A stretch of 64,000 nucleotides of DNA from Nilaparvata lugens (GCF_014356525.2 NC_052509.1:37336875-37400874); one strand, 5' to 3'; numbered from the stretch's first letter, positions 43,263 to 54,540 are shown. Program-made: numbers and translations. The notes: generated by a model from the letters alone, not told the origin.

Positions 43263-44073
43263 ACTTTCCTTGCCCTATTACCAAAGGTAAGGAAAGTATT
43301 GCTTTCCGAAAAAATTAAGGTACCTCAATTTCTAAATTTCTATAAGTTTCAAGGTCCCCTGAGTCCGAAAAAGTGGTTTTTGGGTATTGGTCTGTATGTG
43401 TGTGTGTGTGTGTTTATGTGCGTCTGTGTACACGATATCTCATCTCCCAGTTAACGGAATGACTTAAAATTTGAAACGTAAGGTCATTACACTATAAGGA
43501 TGCGACACGAACAATTTCGATCAAATGCAATCCAAGATGGCGGCTAAAATGTTGTCAAAAACAGGGTTTTTCGCGATTTTCTCGAAAACGGCTCCAACGA
43601 TTTTGATCAAATTTATACCTGAAATAGTCATTGATAAGCCCTATCAACTGCAGCAAGTCCCATATCTGTAAAAATTTCAGGAGCTTCGCCCCATCTATGC
43701 AAAGTTTGATTTTAGATTCTCAATTATCAGCCTTCATATACAATTTAAACAAAAAATTTCAAGTGGAAAAGATTTCACTTATTGGTTTTCTCTGCAATTA
43801 ATGTCCAGTAACATTTTCACCTAAAATTGAAAATAAGCTTGAAATTCGAGAAAATGTGATTATTAAATTGCAAACTGTTGGCAACTGTTGGTTCTATTAA
43901 ATCATTCACTACGAAGAGATAGCAGACCTCGTGTGTCTAAAGCGTTATTGTCCTATCACCAGCTGGCTCAGATCTTTGAATAGTAGACTTGAGATGCGCG
44001 AGAACACTAGCGTCAGGTGATCAATTTTCATAACGGCAAGGAAAATTGTGTGAGTGCGCCACACCAGATTTTT
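43263..44073. mobile_element. Family T element, copy 4
   Basis: 811 bp from ACTTTCCTTGCCCTATTACC to GCGCCACACCAGATTTTT. It carries a (TG)n tract near 43398-43412 and disruptive indels, such as a local duplication around GGCAACTGTTGG, where copy 2 has its ORF. Confidence 0.75.
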
Positions 44074-44096
44074 CCACTCGCTCTCATAAGGCTCAG

Positions 44097-44232
44097 TTGT
44101 ACAAAAGCCTGTTAAATTTCAATCGTGATAAATTTCACGAGAACTAATCTGAGGTTTTTTCAAAAAGAAGCGGTTCTCTGATTGGTTTTAGTAAAACCAT
44201 TCACGATTAAAATTTAACCTGTTTTTGTACAA
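44097..44232. mobile_element. MITE with GTTGTACAAAAGCC ends, copy 2
   Basis: Inverted ends CAGTTGTACAAAAGCCTGTT and AACCTGTTTTTGTACAACCG; the same family as 40434-40574 by the shared AAAAGCC/TTGT core. Confidence 0.65.
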
Positions 44233-44443
44233 CCGGCACTGTCTCGTTTTCGAAAGACTATGGAAAACTTTCTGTTGATCAGCTGCTACTTAAAGGACGA
44301 ATAAATAATTTTTCAAGGCCCTTTAGCAAGTTTTCCCAGAGTTGGGACCTGTTAATGATTAAAAAAATAAAAATAATTTGTGTACTCCTTCACGAACCTA
44401 TACTCCAAGTTTCATCAAAATTGTTGGAGATCCGTCATACTCC

Positions 44444-44808
44444 TATAGTGAGGTCCACGTTATAATGGCAGTGGAGAAAGATAGGAGAACAACGTTGCCG
44501 ATCCTCTGTCTTGTCAATGCCTTCTATGGATGGTAACTGATACCGGTTTATTGATGTAATATTAACTGTTCATTCTCGTTTGAAATGATTAATTATATTT
44601 ATAATTATTTATCAAGCAAGAAATTATATTTTTCAATGATTTCATAATGAATTTTCATAATCAAGATGAAAATCTTGTTAATTATATTTCTACAATGTTA
44701 AAAAACGATCTGGCAACAGAGCAGAGATAGCGCTTTCCGCTTTATTGCTGAATGATAGCAATACAACTGCTAATCAAACACTGTCATTATAACGTGGTCC
44801 TCACTATA
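44444..44808. mobile_element. TATAGTGAGG MITE, copy 4 (long form)
   Basis: 365 bp with TATAGTGAGGTCCACGTTAT and ATAACGTGGTCCTCACTATA ends. Same length class as copy 3, opposite interior orientation. Confidence 0.75.
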
Positions 44809-44999
44809 AGAATAGGTGCCGGCTGCCTAAGAGCAGTCATGTCAGAGGCCCTGTAATTGATCAGGTGCGACCTGAAAAATCCAACACCAGACGTGAGCCA
44901 GCCAGGACACTCGGCATTATTACTAGTAGTTCTGTGAACAGTAGACCTCGCGCAGTATTCTCAACCACAAGTAGCCTACCTGATTGAAACTATGGACCT

Positions 45000-45595
45000 T
45001 ATAGTCCAGTCACTATATACATTGGTGCATGCAATTTATATTGTAGTTCTGATTTGTTAATATATTATTTGGGTACATAAGAGAAGTCCAGAACCAATTT
45101 CTTCATGAAAAATTTCCTTGTGCTAGATACAGGTGGCCCAAAAACCTCGTATTTTCGGCTCATTTTCCAGTTTTCAGCTATTTCTGCCAAATCTCGTAAT
45201 CGAACAAAAAAAATTTCTCTCGCTTTTTTTCTAGAATATGAAATTCTGAATAAAATAAGATCATTCGGAACTCTCTATCTCCAATGAGTACTAAGTTATG
45301 ATTTTTCAAAAATGAGTAAAATTTGAAGAGAAAATCAATTTTTGATGAATTTTAGATTTTGATCAACAATATCTTCCGGTTGTTACAATTTAGATGTATA
45401 ATTCAAAATCCCTCTGGGCGTATTTTTGTGCTCTACAATCTGAGATCAGGTAGAGCGCTCTATCTCATATAGATTTACAGCTACACCTGACAACAATGCT
45501 CCTTGTATTGTGGAAAACACCTAATTTTCAGCTTCAACCATCATCACCATATCACCTATTACATAGTCTTCACATTAATATTTTGCACAATGACT
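45000..45595 (+). repeat. Family R foldback, left arm
   Basis: R sequence from TATAGTCCAGTCACTATATA to ATTTTGCACAATGAC. It is followed within about 100 bp by the same sequence inverted, making a foldback about 1.3 kb long when the Helitron-like insert is removed. Confidence 0.75.
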
Positions 45596-46960
45596 TGATC
45601 CTTGAAGGTGTCCTTAAGCGCGCCTACCCACTAGGAAATACTGAAATGAAGTGCATCTAATGGGTGATTCTCATAGAGAATAATCTCATGAACTCATTTC
45701 ATTGTGCGAAATATCAATGTGAGTTGAAGCTGATGGTTGAAGCTGAAGATTAGGTGTTTTTCACAATACAAGGAGCATTGTTGTCAGGTGTAGCTGTAAA
45801 TCTATATGAGACTAGCCGTCAGGCTCGCTTCGCTCGCCATATCCGCCTAGCCAGGGGGCTCCGCCCCCTGGACCCCCGACTGGATCATCCAAGAATGAGA
45901 TCAGCAGGCTCGCTTCGCTCGCCTGCATTTTTCATTTGAGCATTTTTATCATATGTTAGGACAATCCAGTCGGGGGTCCAGACTAAACGTCTGGCTAAAC
46001 GGATATGGCGAGCGAAGCGAGCCTGACGGCTAGTAATATAATATTCCCAGGATTGAAGTAGCAGTGCCCAATCAATTTTTCCGCGATAAATGCATTTAAA
46101 TCTTCAACTTGGTGCCAACCTAACAAAATCAACTCAACTTAATGCCAACCTGACAAAATTATTACTTTAGTTGCCAGTTAACAACTGTTTCGGAGAGGTA
46201 CTCTATCTAGATTATAGTTCTATAGTAACATATGATATGGAAATTTCAATTATAATTAAGAGATTGGGAGAAGAAGAATATACATGGTAAAAGACGAACT
46301 TTAAACCCTTAAAAACAACCCTTAGAGTTAAAATATTGCCAAAAGATTTCTTAGTGCGCCTCTAAAGGGCCAACTGAACATACCTACCAAATTTGAACGT
46401 TTTTGGTCCGGTAGATTTTTAGTTATGCGAGTGAGTGAGTGAGTGAGTGAGTGCCATTTCGCTTTTATATATATAGATAGAGCGCTCTACCTGATCTCAG
46501 ATTGTAGAGCACAAAAATACGCCCAGAGGGATTTTGAATTATACTGTACATCTAAATGGTAACAACCGGAAGATATTGTTGATCAAAATCTAAAATTCAT
46601 CAAAAATTGATTTTCTCTTCAAATTTTACTCATTTTTGAAAAATCATAACTTGATACTCATTTAAGATAGAGAGTTCCAAATGATCTCATTTTATTCAGA
46701 ATTTCATATTCTAGAAAAAAGGCGAGAGAATTTTTTTTTGTTCGATTACGAGATTTGGCAGAAATAGCTGAAAACTAACTGGAAAATGACTGAAAATACG
46801 AGGTTTTTGGGCCACCCTGTATCTAGCACAAGGTAATTTTGCATGAAGAAATGTTCTTCATGAAGAACAGATGAAGAAAGGTTCTGGACTTCTCTTATGT
46901 ACCCAAATAATATATTAAAAAATCAGAACTACAATATAAATTGCAAGCACACCCCCTTTT
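45596..46960 (-). repeat. Family R foldback, right arm, interrupted
   Basis: Inverted R copy from the shared centre to AATTGCAAGCACACCCC. It is interrupted at 45812-46477 by a separate insertion; the break falls in TATATGAGA/TAGAGCGC, which is uninterrupted at 45458-45480 on the other arm. Confidence 0.75.
45812..46477 (-). mobile_element. Helitron-like non-autonomous insertion
   Basis: 666 bp whose empty site is present in the opposite R arm. The flanks are A and T with no target duplication. On the - strand it starts TCTATATATATAAAAGCG and ends GACGGCTAG, meeting the Helitron rule TC...CTRR between A and T. A short AGCC-TGAC-GGCT stem precedes the end. The left 70 bp recur inverted at 45965-46034 (GGCTCGCTTCGCTCGCC core, GACCCCCGACTGGA). 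A (GAGT)n run lies at 46428-46452. No Rep/helicase is encoded. Other rolling-circle-like or foldback families could look alike. Confidence 0.6.
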
Positions 46961-46974
46961 TTTGTTGACCGAGC

Positions 46975-48015
46975 GAAGTGAGGTCTAAGATTCAAGTCAA
47001 CACTTTGGCATTTCTCTTAATGTTTAAATGTTTATATGTTGCGCATTTACGGCGAAACGCGGAAATAGATTTTCATGAATTTTGACAGGACATACCTGGT
47101 ATGTTCCTTTTTTAATTGCGCGTTGACGTATATACAAGATTTTTGGAAATTTTGCATTTCAATGATAATATTATAAAAGGAAAAAGGAGCCTCCTTCATA
47201 CGCCAATATAAGAGTAAAGATCAGACTATAGAATTATCCATCATAAATCAGCTGTCGAGTTGATAATAAATTATTGCATGCTATATCGCATGTAATGCAA
47301 TATCTCAATGTAACTTGGTAAAAAATCAACAGCTGTGTAGACTATAAATTGCATGCCTCATTGAATGCAATTTTTATGCACTATTAAATAGGATGCAAAG
47401 AACTTATAACAGCTTGTCTGGGCGCCTAGATGTCATCTGGTTTTCTCGCACTAAATTCTGGAAAGCGTTATATGATAATTAAATCTTGTGTAAGCATGAT
47501 CTGATCAAATAAATAGTTAGTGTATCAGTGTGGATGTGCTTATGGTTTGTACGTCGTTATAACTGCGCGAGGTCTACTGTTCACAGAACTACTAGTCTAT
47601 ATTGACTGGACTATTATGGAAATACAGTAATAGACTGGCTTCTCCACACATCTGTTTAATCACACTTGTCAGCTGATTTATGATGAATAATTCTATAGTC
47701 TGATTTTTACTCTAATATTGGCGTATGAAGGAGGCTCCTTTTTCCTTTTATATTATCCTTGGAATGCAAAATTACCAAAAACCTTGTATATACGTCGACG
47801 CGCAATTAAAAAAGGAATATACCTGTCAAATTTCATGACAACCTATTACCGCGTTTCGCTGTAAATGCGCAACATATAAACATTGTGGCCTAGGCCACAA
47901 ACTCAAGTTCTGTAGTAAATTTGTCAAACTCTTTAAATAAGGATGATATAATTCAAACATTAAGAGAAATGCTAAACCGTCGACTTGAATCTTAGACCTC
48001 ACTTTGCTCGGTCAA
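46975..48015. mobile_element. Family W inverted-repeat element
   Basis: Two inverted arms (46975-47290 and about 47663-48015), each starting at the outside with TTGACCGAGCGAAGTGAGGT. Shared inner words are GCGAAACGCG, CGTATATACAA, GGAGCCTCCTT and AATCAGCTGTC. The middle holds CGAGGTCTACTGTTCACAGA, which is found inverted at 44935-44963. Non-coding. Confidence 0.65.
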
Positions 48016-48020
48016 TTATT

Positions 48021-49416
48021 TTCAGTTTTCCTTTCAGAGATGTGACATAATAAATACGAGCGCCTGAAGTTTAAATCTTTAGGGTGATCCATTTCGGAAT
48101 AGGTTGAAAATAAAAAATTACATAAGCCTATTTGATTTCTCATTCATACATCAATAATGGGGAAATTTATTTAATTTATAGTTATTCTTTAGAACTAGAA
48201 TAAATTCTCCTATCTCCTTCTCAGAATTGATATTCTGATAAATCAAATATTTCATTCCAGGAAAAAATTCCTCAAAATTTCATGAATATTTGCTATTATG
48301 CTATTAAAACGGAAATGGATCACCCTAAAGATTTCAACTTCAGGGGCTAATTTCTCAAAAATTGAGAATGATAAAGTTTTTCCTGAGAAATGTTTTCCAT
48401 TTTAGTAGTCAACTCTTGATAGTATCCAAATCGAAATACTTTCAAATATGTCATCAGTAAAAAGTTTTGAGAAGCGAGGTGCACAAACCTATGATGTCTT
48501 TTTACATGAAATGCATGCCTATTATTCGGTCTTTTCCCGAGTTCCAGGACATGATTTTTTTATAAATCATTCCACATTACTGTATCATTTGAAAAGACTA
48601 TTCACAAAATAAAAATTTTCATTTTAATCAATTTTTATAATCGTAGTAATTATTCATTTAAATTACATAAGCCATTATAGCCTAACTGGAATTTTACTGA
48701 ACAAAAAATTAAAATTAGAAGACTAAAATTTCCTGTAGAGAAAATAAATGTCAATTAGCAAAGAACGGTATTACCCAGTACCTACATTCTATACTTCAAT
48801 AATTAAACAGCTTTTCTGAATAGTGAGTTGTGCTTTTTCTGGCACTAAATTTTGTCAAATTAAGCAAAAATGTTCCAATTAATGGTGATTTGAGTGTGAT
48901 ATTTTTGTTTTTTATTCTGTTTTCAACCGTCAAAATGTGAAACCATAATCCTATTTCGGACTTTTAAAATGTTATCTAAATTTGGGAGAGTAATAGTACA
49001 AGAAATATCCTTAGTTTTTCTCTCCCAATCAGTGCTTCTTTGTAAAAATTATGAATAAATAAATAAAAAAAAAATAAATACAGTTACTCAATAGTAGAAA
49101 CTTCATAATTCGTGTAACAATAAAATTATTACAAACGAGTATATACCCATGCTTCGCAAACAAACTCCTTTGTTGAATTAGTAATTTTACACAATAAAAA
49201 AATATATTGGGGTGGGTAGCATGCTCCTTGCTTTGCGCTCAGCAGAGGACTTTCACCCCTGCCACTGTGTGCGGTGAACGTTTTTACTATAGTAGCCTAA
49301 TTGAATAATTCCATCGGATTTGCAGTTGAAGATTTATTCGGATTTGCAGTTAACCTACTGCTGGAATATTATAACTGTATTATAATTATTTCAAATATCC
49401 AATGAAAGTATTATAC
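48021..49416. other. Intergenic, no gene recognised
   Basis: AT-rich. 48058-48360 contains an imperfect inverted pair around GATCACCCTAAAGATTT / AAATCTTTAGGGTGATCCAT, probably a diverged MITE. An A/T run lies at 49050-49080. A GC-richer patch at 49200-49290 has no ORF. Confidence 0.4.
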
Positions 49417-49558
49417 ATAGAACTAAGGACTTCTGCTACTTCAAATATTGACCGAAGAATTGGTCTGGACACTGTTTTTGGAGTTTCATTTTTTAAATTT
49501 CCTTCTGTATTTTAGTTCTTCTGTCAATATTAACAGTAGCAGAAGTCCTTAGTTCTAT
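49417..49558. mobile_element. 142-bp MITE with perfect 24-bp inverted ends
   Basis: Ends ATAGAACTAAGGACTTCTGC and its exact complement, perfect over 24 bp and recognisable over about 42 bp. It lies 235 bp from the stop codon of the MYBBP1A-like gene, beyond its poly(A) signal. Confidence 0.75.
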
Positions 49559-49720
49559 TTATATAGCTTTTATTGTGTATTTTAAATAATTATTTTACAG
49601 TAATGAATAATTATTCTCCATGAAAATTGCTCTGACCAAGAAAATATTGATTACTAAGGCCCTCATATAGTTTGAACTGTGAGCTTCTTCAAATAAAAAA
49701 ATGTTTACTCAAAATTAGGA

Positions 49721-49726
49721 TTTATT
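49721..49726 (-). terminator. Poly(A) signal of MYBBP1A-like gene
   Basis: AATAAA on the - strand, 67 bases after the TAG/TAA-bounded end of the reading frame at 49793. It is the only close canonical signal. Confidence 0.65.
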
Positions 49727-49792
49727 CAAACTACTTACATGAAAAAAAAACAGTTCATCAATTATTACATTTCCGATGTTTCTCTGGTTAGC

Positions 49793-52700
49793 TCAACTCT
49801 TAACAAGCTTATTGGAAAACGCGCTGAAATTGAACACTTTATCCATACCTTTGGAGCTTTCTTTAGCACGACGTAGTTTCCTCTCCTTTTTCGTAAGTAT
49901 CCTATTATTTCGCTTCTTCTTCTTCTTTTTCATCTGTCCGTTGCTAGTAGTGTTTCCCTTACTCGTTCTTTCTTCATCCTTGTCACTTTCATTGTCAGTT
50001 TCCATTGGCTCACTTCTGTCTTCTGTTTTCCTCTTCTTGTTTGGTGGCTGTGAAGTGGATTTGGACGACGATTTTCCTTTCTTTTGCCACATCTGCTGTA
50101 GATCACTTTCCACAGAGGCCCATTCTATTTTTGAAACAACACATTTCTTAATTGCAGATTTAGTTTGCACAAACTTGAAGTACAGTTTATCAGAGTAGTT
50201 GTTTTCCAGTTCAGATAAACCGTTGTTGATTATCTCATTCGTGATTTTTCTTAGTTTTTTCTTATTACTTGTCATGTATTGTTCAGTTAGTTGACGCTTG
50301 TTTCTAAAGTAAGCCTCTAACAATTTGAGAGTCTGACACCTTTGAAATGGACGAAGTTTGTCATTGAATGCGATACTTGTGATGTCTTCAACGAGGGTTA
50401 TACTGTCGTTCCAAGTCAGACTTAGAATGGAATGAAATAATCCGATAGGCACTATACTGTTGCTTGTAAGGAAACATTCGGTGAGTAAGTTTCTGTAGAC
50501 AGCTACTAATTTCTCATGAGTTTCTTCCATATTTTCTCTCAAAGTAACTTTGAAGATAAACGTACAACATTCAATAATTTCACTTGACATAGATATGTAG
50601 ACTGAGTGTGTTTTATCATCACGACTAGTAATTGTTTCGACCAGTTGTACCAGTAGCGATTCATCTAGTTTCTCGGTGAGTTTGTACTTTTTGACAGAGG
50701 TGACTGTTTTGATGAACGCCTTCAATTTAGCTACTAGCTCAGCATCAGCATTCCCCTTGATCGTGGTTTCCAGCAGCATGAGGACCACAGAGATTACATC
50801 GAGTAGTATGCTGAGTTCGGGTTCGGTTTTTGTCCATACTTTGATGAGGTCGAGCACTTTTAGCCGGAAAACGAACAAATCTTTTTCTTCAAGAGCGACT
50901 CGTTTCTGCTGTTGTTGTTTGACGAAACGGAAGGCTTCGGATAGTTTCTCATCGAGGTGTTTTCCCTCGTCTTCGTTCATGTCATCGAGATCCACAGACT
51001 CAGTGTCTGTGAGAGTGGCGTCATTTCCTAGTGCAGTGCGCAACTCAGCGCGCAGCTTATCGTAATTGGTGTCATCTTCTATATCATCACCACTCATATC
51101 TACATCACTTTCATCTGAAGGAGATTCATCTCCTGATGTTTCATCTTTTTCCTCGGTGCTTTCTTTGTCCTCGTCACCATCATATTCCTCATCAGAATCA
51201 GCTTCTTGATTTACAACCATAAGAGGATTCTTACTGTTAGGATTCAAAACGGCCAACATCTGATGAACGTTCTCACTGGTCAAATAAGGACACAAGTGAA
51301 TGAATACTTTAGTTATAATGTGCCTGTTGGATTTATCTCCCTGAGACAACAAGGACAATATAAGATCAATAATGACGTCAGTCCAACGCAGTTGGTCGTT
51401 GTCTTCTGCTTTTCTGCTGGCGTGTTCATAGATGCTTTTCAACTCTTTCAAATTTTCAGCTCCTATCTTGGGGTCCTTGAAGAGGGACAAGCCAAATTGA
51501 AGAAACATTACATGAAATGTGGTGCTGGCTAGCTTTCCAGCATCGGTAGCGTTGTTCTCTAGTGAAGATATGATTCGCATCATATCCGTCCACAGTTTTC
51601 TAGTTTCTTTGCTGAACTCGACCGAAATAAAATTGCTGGAACATAGTTTTTCATTGAAATAGCCAGCCAAATCAGACAAAATTGTTCGTAAATCAGTCAA
51701 TCGTTGACATTTTTGATCTAGAGCCAGGTAGATGGTTTTCCGAGCAGTACTGGTGAGCTTTTGAGAGAGCCCATTTCTAAAAAAACCTATATCGATGACT
51801 ATTTTCAGTTGATTCACTTTCCAGTTGGCCCAGCCGACGATGGAAGGATGATTCAACAGTTTGGAAAGCATCAATATACTTACTTTCTTCTGACTTTCTT
51901 TCCAAGGACGCTTAATCTCTTCATCTCCTCTTTTTTCAATCACTTTCATACTCTTATCAGTAAGTACATTGTGAAACATCTCTGCAACAGTCTTCACGTG
52001 TTCTTCTTTTAAACCATGAATTAAAGACTGAAACAATTTTGTACCAAGACCACTGAACATTTGAAAATTACCTGGATAAAAATACAAACTTTCAATGATG
52101 AGAAGCAGATTTTTTGACTTTATACTTTTATCTGCAAACAGGATTTTGCAAAAAGTATCAATTGCAACTCTTCTAGCTAATCTAATGTTCTCATGCTCTT
52201 CCAGTTCATTTTCAAGCAAATACACAAAATTTGGGGTAAAAGCATGCACTAGGAAATCTTTTTTCCCCAATTTATTTGCCATGATTTTAAAGATTTCAAA
52301 AGCAAGAGTCATTCGAAGTGGGGTTGGAGCACTAAGCTGTTCGTCCAGTTTGTTCCAAACCTTCTTCACAAATGATTTTGAGGACAGCAAGTTACTAAAT
52401 ATGTATTGATACATTGGAGATTCAATGTAGGACTCGTGAGGTATACACACACATTGCTCAGCGATGATATCCAAAGCAGTTTTGCTGAATATTTCTGATG
52501 CACCAATAGTTTTTTCCAAATAGTTTGAATTAATAACTGATGGGAATTCGGCCTGAGCTAACATCAACAAATAATATGCTTCCAGAAATAAAGATTTCTT
52601 CTTAATCATGAATTTTTCATGAATGAGTTTCCATACTATTTCAAACTTTTCCAGATCAATGTTTGTAAGTAGCAGACCAAGATAGACGGTTACTGCAAGG

Positions 52701-53179
52701 AGGAAGTAAGATTTTTTCTGACTAATACTAATCAACTTTGTTACAATTGCTATTATCTGTTCATTGCTGGCTTTTAAAAATACACCAGTACTTATTATAG
52801 CTCCATAAGCTAAAATGATTCCTTTGAACACATCAGATTCCTCATCTGGATGATAATTACTAAATTCAGCTTCGATTGCATCGTTGATAGCTTGAAATGA
52901 AATATTTGGAAAAGTACTTATCAATCCAATAAATGCGGTGTAGTATCCTTTTCTAGCTCTAGATCTCGGAGATCCTAAACCTCTAATGATGCGGCGTATT
53001 CCAAGATGAAGCTCGTGACAAGAATCATCAGTATCTTCCGCCTGTTGTTTATGCACAAGATGAACCAAAATTGCAAGAGATGCCTGTATTTGAGATTGCT
53101 CAGTTCCTTCTCTAAGTAAAGAAAAGTAATTAAGAACACTTTCAACATTTTTACCGTCTTCCATTTTAAAAACCAACAT
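49793..53179 (-). CDS. Mybbp1A: MYBBP1A / DNA polymerase V-like nucleolar protein
   Basis: Single-exon gene, 1128 codons from the outermost ATG. The ATG five codons later (53162-53164, AAAATGG) has the better Kozak context and would give 1123 residues. The family (yeast Pol5, vertebrate Myb-binding protein 1a) acts in the nucleolus in rRNA transcription and ribosome biogenesis. It has no polymerase activity despite the name in yeast. The N-terminal 640 residues are helical, HEAT/ARM-like, and include the LGSPRSRARKGYY region typical of the family near residue 70. An acidic Asp/Glu/Ser tract spans about 653-740, and a Lys/Arg-rich tail (KKKKKKRNN, TKKERKLRRAKE, about 1045-1115) looks like a nucleolar localisation signal. 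Length is close to that of animal orthologues. No introns, frameshifts or stops. Assigned from overall layout and family resemblance. Confidence 0.88.
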   Translation of the reverse strand: MLVFKMEDGKNVESVLNYFSLLREGTEQSQIQASLAILVHLVHKQQAEDTDDSCHELHLGIRRIIRGLGSPRSRARKGYYTAFIGLISTFPNISFQAINDAIEAEFSNYHPDEESDVFKGIILAYGAIISTGVFLKASNEQIIAIVTKLISISQKKSYFLLAVTVYLGLLLTNIDLEKFEIVWKLIHEKFMIKKKSLFLEAYYLLMLAQAEFPSVINSNYLEKTIGASEIFSKTALDIIAEQCVCIPHESYIESPMYQYIFSNLLSSKSFVKKVWNKLDEQLSAPTPLRMTLAFEIFKIMANKLGKKDFLVHAFTPNFVYLLENELEEHENIRLARRVAIDTFCKILFADKSIKSKNLLLIIESLYFYPGNFQMFSGLGTKLFQSLIHGLKEEHVKTVAEMFHNVLTDKSMKVIEKRGDEEIKRPWKESQKKVSILMLSKLLNHPSIVGWANWKVNQLKIVIDIGFFRNGLSQKLTSTARKTIYLALDQKCQRLTDLRTILSDLAGYFNEKLCSSNFISVEFSKETRKLWTDMMRIISSLENNATDAGKLASTTFHVMFLQFGLSLFKDPKIGAENLKELKSIYEHASRKAEDNDQLRWTDVIIDLILSLLSQGDKSNRHIITKVFIHLCPYLTSENVHQMLAVLNPNSKNPLMVVNQEADSDEEYDGDEDKESTEEKDETSGDESPSDESDVDMSGDDIEDDTNYDKLRAELRTALGNDATLTDTESVDLDDMNEDEGKHLDEKLSEAFRFVKQQQQKRVALEEKDLFVFRLKVLDLIKVWTKTEPELSILLDVISVVLMLLETTIKGNADAELVAKLKAFIKTVTSVKKYKLTEKLDESLLVQLVETITSRDDKTHSVYISMSSEIIECCTFIFKVTLRENMEETHEKLVAVYRNLLTECFLTSNSIVPIGLFHSILSLTWNDSITLVEDITSIAFNDKLRPFQRCQTLKLLEAYFRNKRQLTEQYMTSNKKKLRKITNEIINNGLSELENNYSDKLYFKFVQTKSAIKKCVVSKIEWASVESDLQQMWQKKGKSSSKSTSQPPNKKRKTEDRSEPMETDNESDKDEERTSKGNTTSNGQMKKKKKKRNNRILTKKERKLRRAKESSKGMDKVFNFSAFSNKLVKS

Positions 53180-53437
53180 TAACTTTTATGTTTAACTCAA
53201 CCATAAATAAGAAGATAAACTTAAATAGAACCAACATCAAATAATACAAATAATCAATGAATGGCACATTTTACTTTCACGTGTTTACCACATTAACCTC
53301 AAATCAAACTTCCAAATCCCAAGCATGTGTGGGATGCCTCAACAGTGGGTCGACTACAAACTTTCTTGATACACATTTTACACCAACGACAAAGTGGGCT
53401 AACGACAAATGCAGTCAGCGACAGAGTGGGTCACTTT
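53180..53437 (-). promoter_or_regulatory. Upstream region of MYBBP1A-like gene
   Basis: No TATA box is obvious. It holds three related words, AACAGTGGGTCGACTAC, CGACAAAGTGGGCTAACGAC and CGACAGAGTGGGTCAC, the last also present at 54590-54604 beyond the LINE fragment. A role in transcription is possible but unproven. Confidence 0.4.
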
Positions 53438-53459
53438 CCTGAGCAGACCGCATAATGTC

Positions 53460-54540
53460 GTGTCAAGAGGCGACAAATAAATTCATACATTGCATATTAT
53501 TTTTTTCATACATTTTCAATAATATAACAATATTCAGGGATTACAAAATGATACCTCACTATATAATATATGTGTCGAGGTTATCATCAAATTAATACTA
53601 ATTTATGCTAGAACAGAATACAAAAATTCCAAAAATCTAAAACTATAATATCTATTACCCTAAGCATCACCTAGTACAAAGATACTAAACCGAGGTACTA
53701 TCTTCTACCTATAAATTACCTTATTTAAAAAGAATACTACTTAAATCTAAATCCTACTTACTATTAGTTCCTCACTACTTTGTATCCCAATACTGAATAA
53801 CTAATGTCTAATTTTTCTTTTGAAGCTATTGAAATTTTCCTCTCCTTTGATTTCTAATGGTATTCTATTAGATATTGTAGGCCCTAAATATCCTAGTGAT
53901 CTTTGCCCAAATGCTGTATTCATTCTTGGTACTTCTTGATTGTAACGTTCTCTTATTCTAGTATCATGGCTATGATTTATGATATGGTTCCTATTTTGAT
54001 TTTTTTCCATATACCCTAATAACAACAATATATACAATTGCCTAACACTGAGTACTCTATTTTCTATGAATAATTCTACAGTTGAAACCGGATTTCCTTG
54101 TTTCCCATTATTTTCAAAATGCGTTTTTGAGTTTTAAATAATGGATCTATAAAACTGAAGTTAGCTGCACCCCAAACTAACAGACCGTACCTTAAAAGAG
54201 ATTCAACTCATGTTAAGTATACAGTTTTTTACATTTCTTTGTCTATGATAGGCCTTAATTGATAGAATTTGTATATAAGCTTCCTTATTTTGGCAGTTGT
54301 ATATGTTATGTGCTTGTTCCATTTCAATGAATCATCTACTATTATTCCTAAATACTTTATATTGTCAGAGCGTTCTATTAGTGGGCAATTACAATTATTG
54401 TTACTATTTCTATCACAATTATGAAGCTTCATTGTTGGCATGTGTGGTTTTGTGCTATTTGTTGGAGAAAAAGCTAAAAAAAAATTTTCTGAATTTAATG
54501 ACAATAAATTATTTCTTAACCAACTAGTGATTTTTATGAG
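53460..54540 (-). pseudogene. LINE C fragment, reverse-transcriptase C-terminal part
   Basis: 5'-truncated LINE on the - strand. 54504-54229 encodes IKYLGIIVDDSLKWNKHI and LIYKFYQLRPI. After frameshifts, 54037-53801 encodes RIRERYNQEVPRMNTAFGQR and FNSFKRKIRH, the final blocks of CR1/Jockey-type ORF2. Palm motifs are gone. A 3' UTR follows to about 53460. It sits immediately upstream of the MYBBP1A-like gene in the same direction. Confidence 0.75.

Noticed and set aside
45754..45939. 61-codon ORF at the family R/Helitron-like junction
   Set aside because: It crosses a transposon insertion boundary and lies in the palindromic GGCTCGCTTCGC sequence.
50676..51065. + strand ORFs antisense to the MYBBP1A-like gene (also 51206-51532, 52095-52409)
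   Set aside because: Shadows of a long, clearly coding - strand frame.
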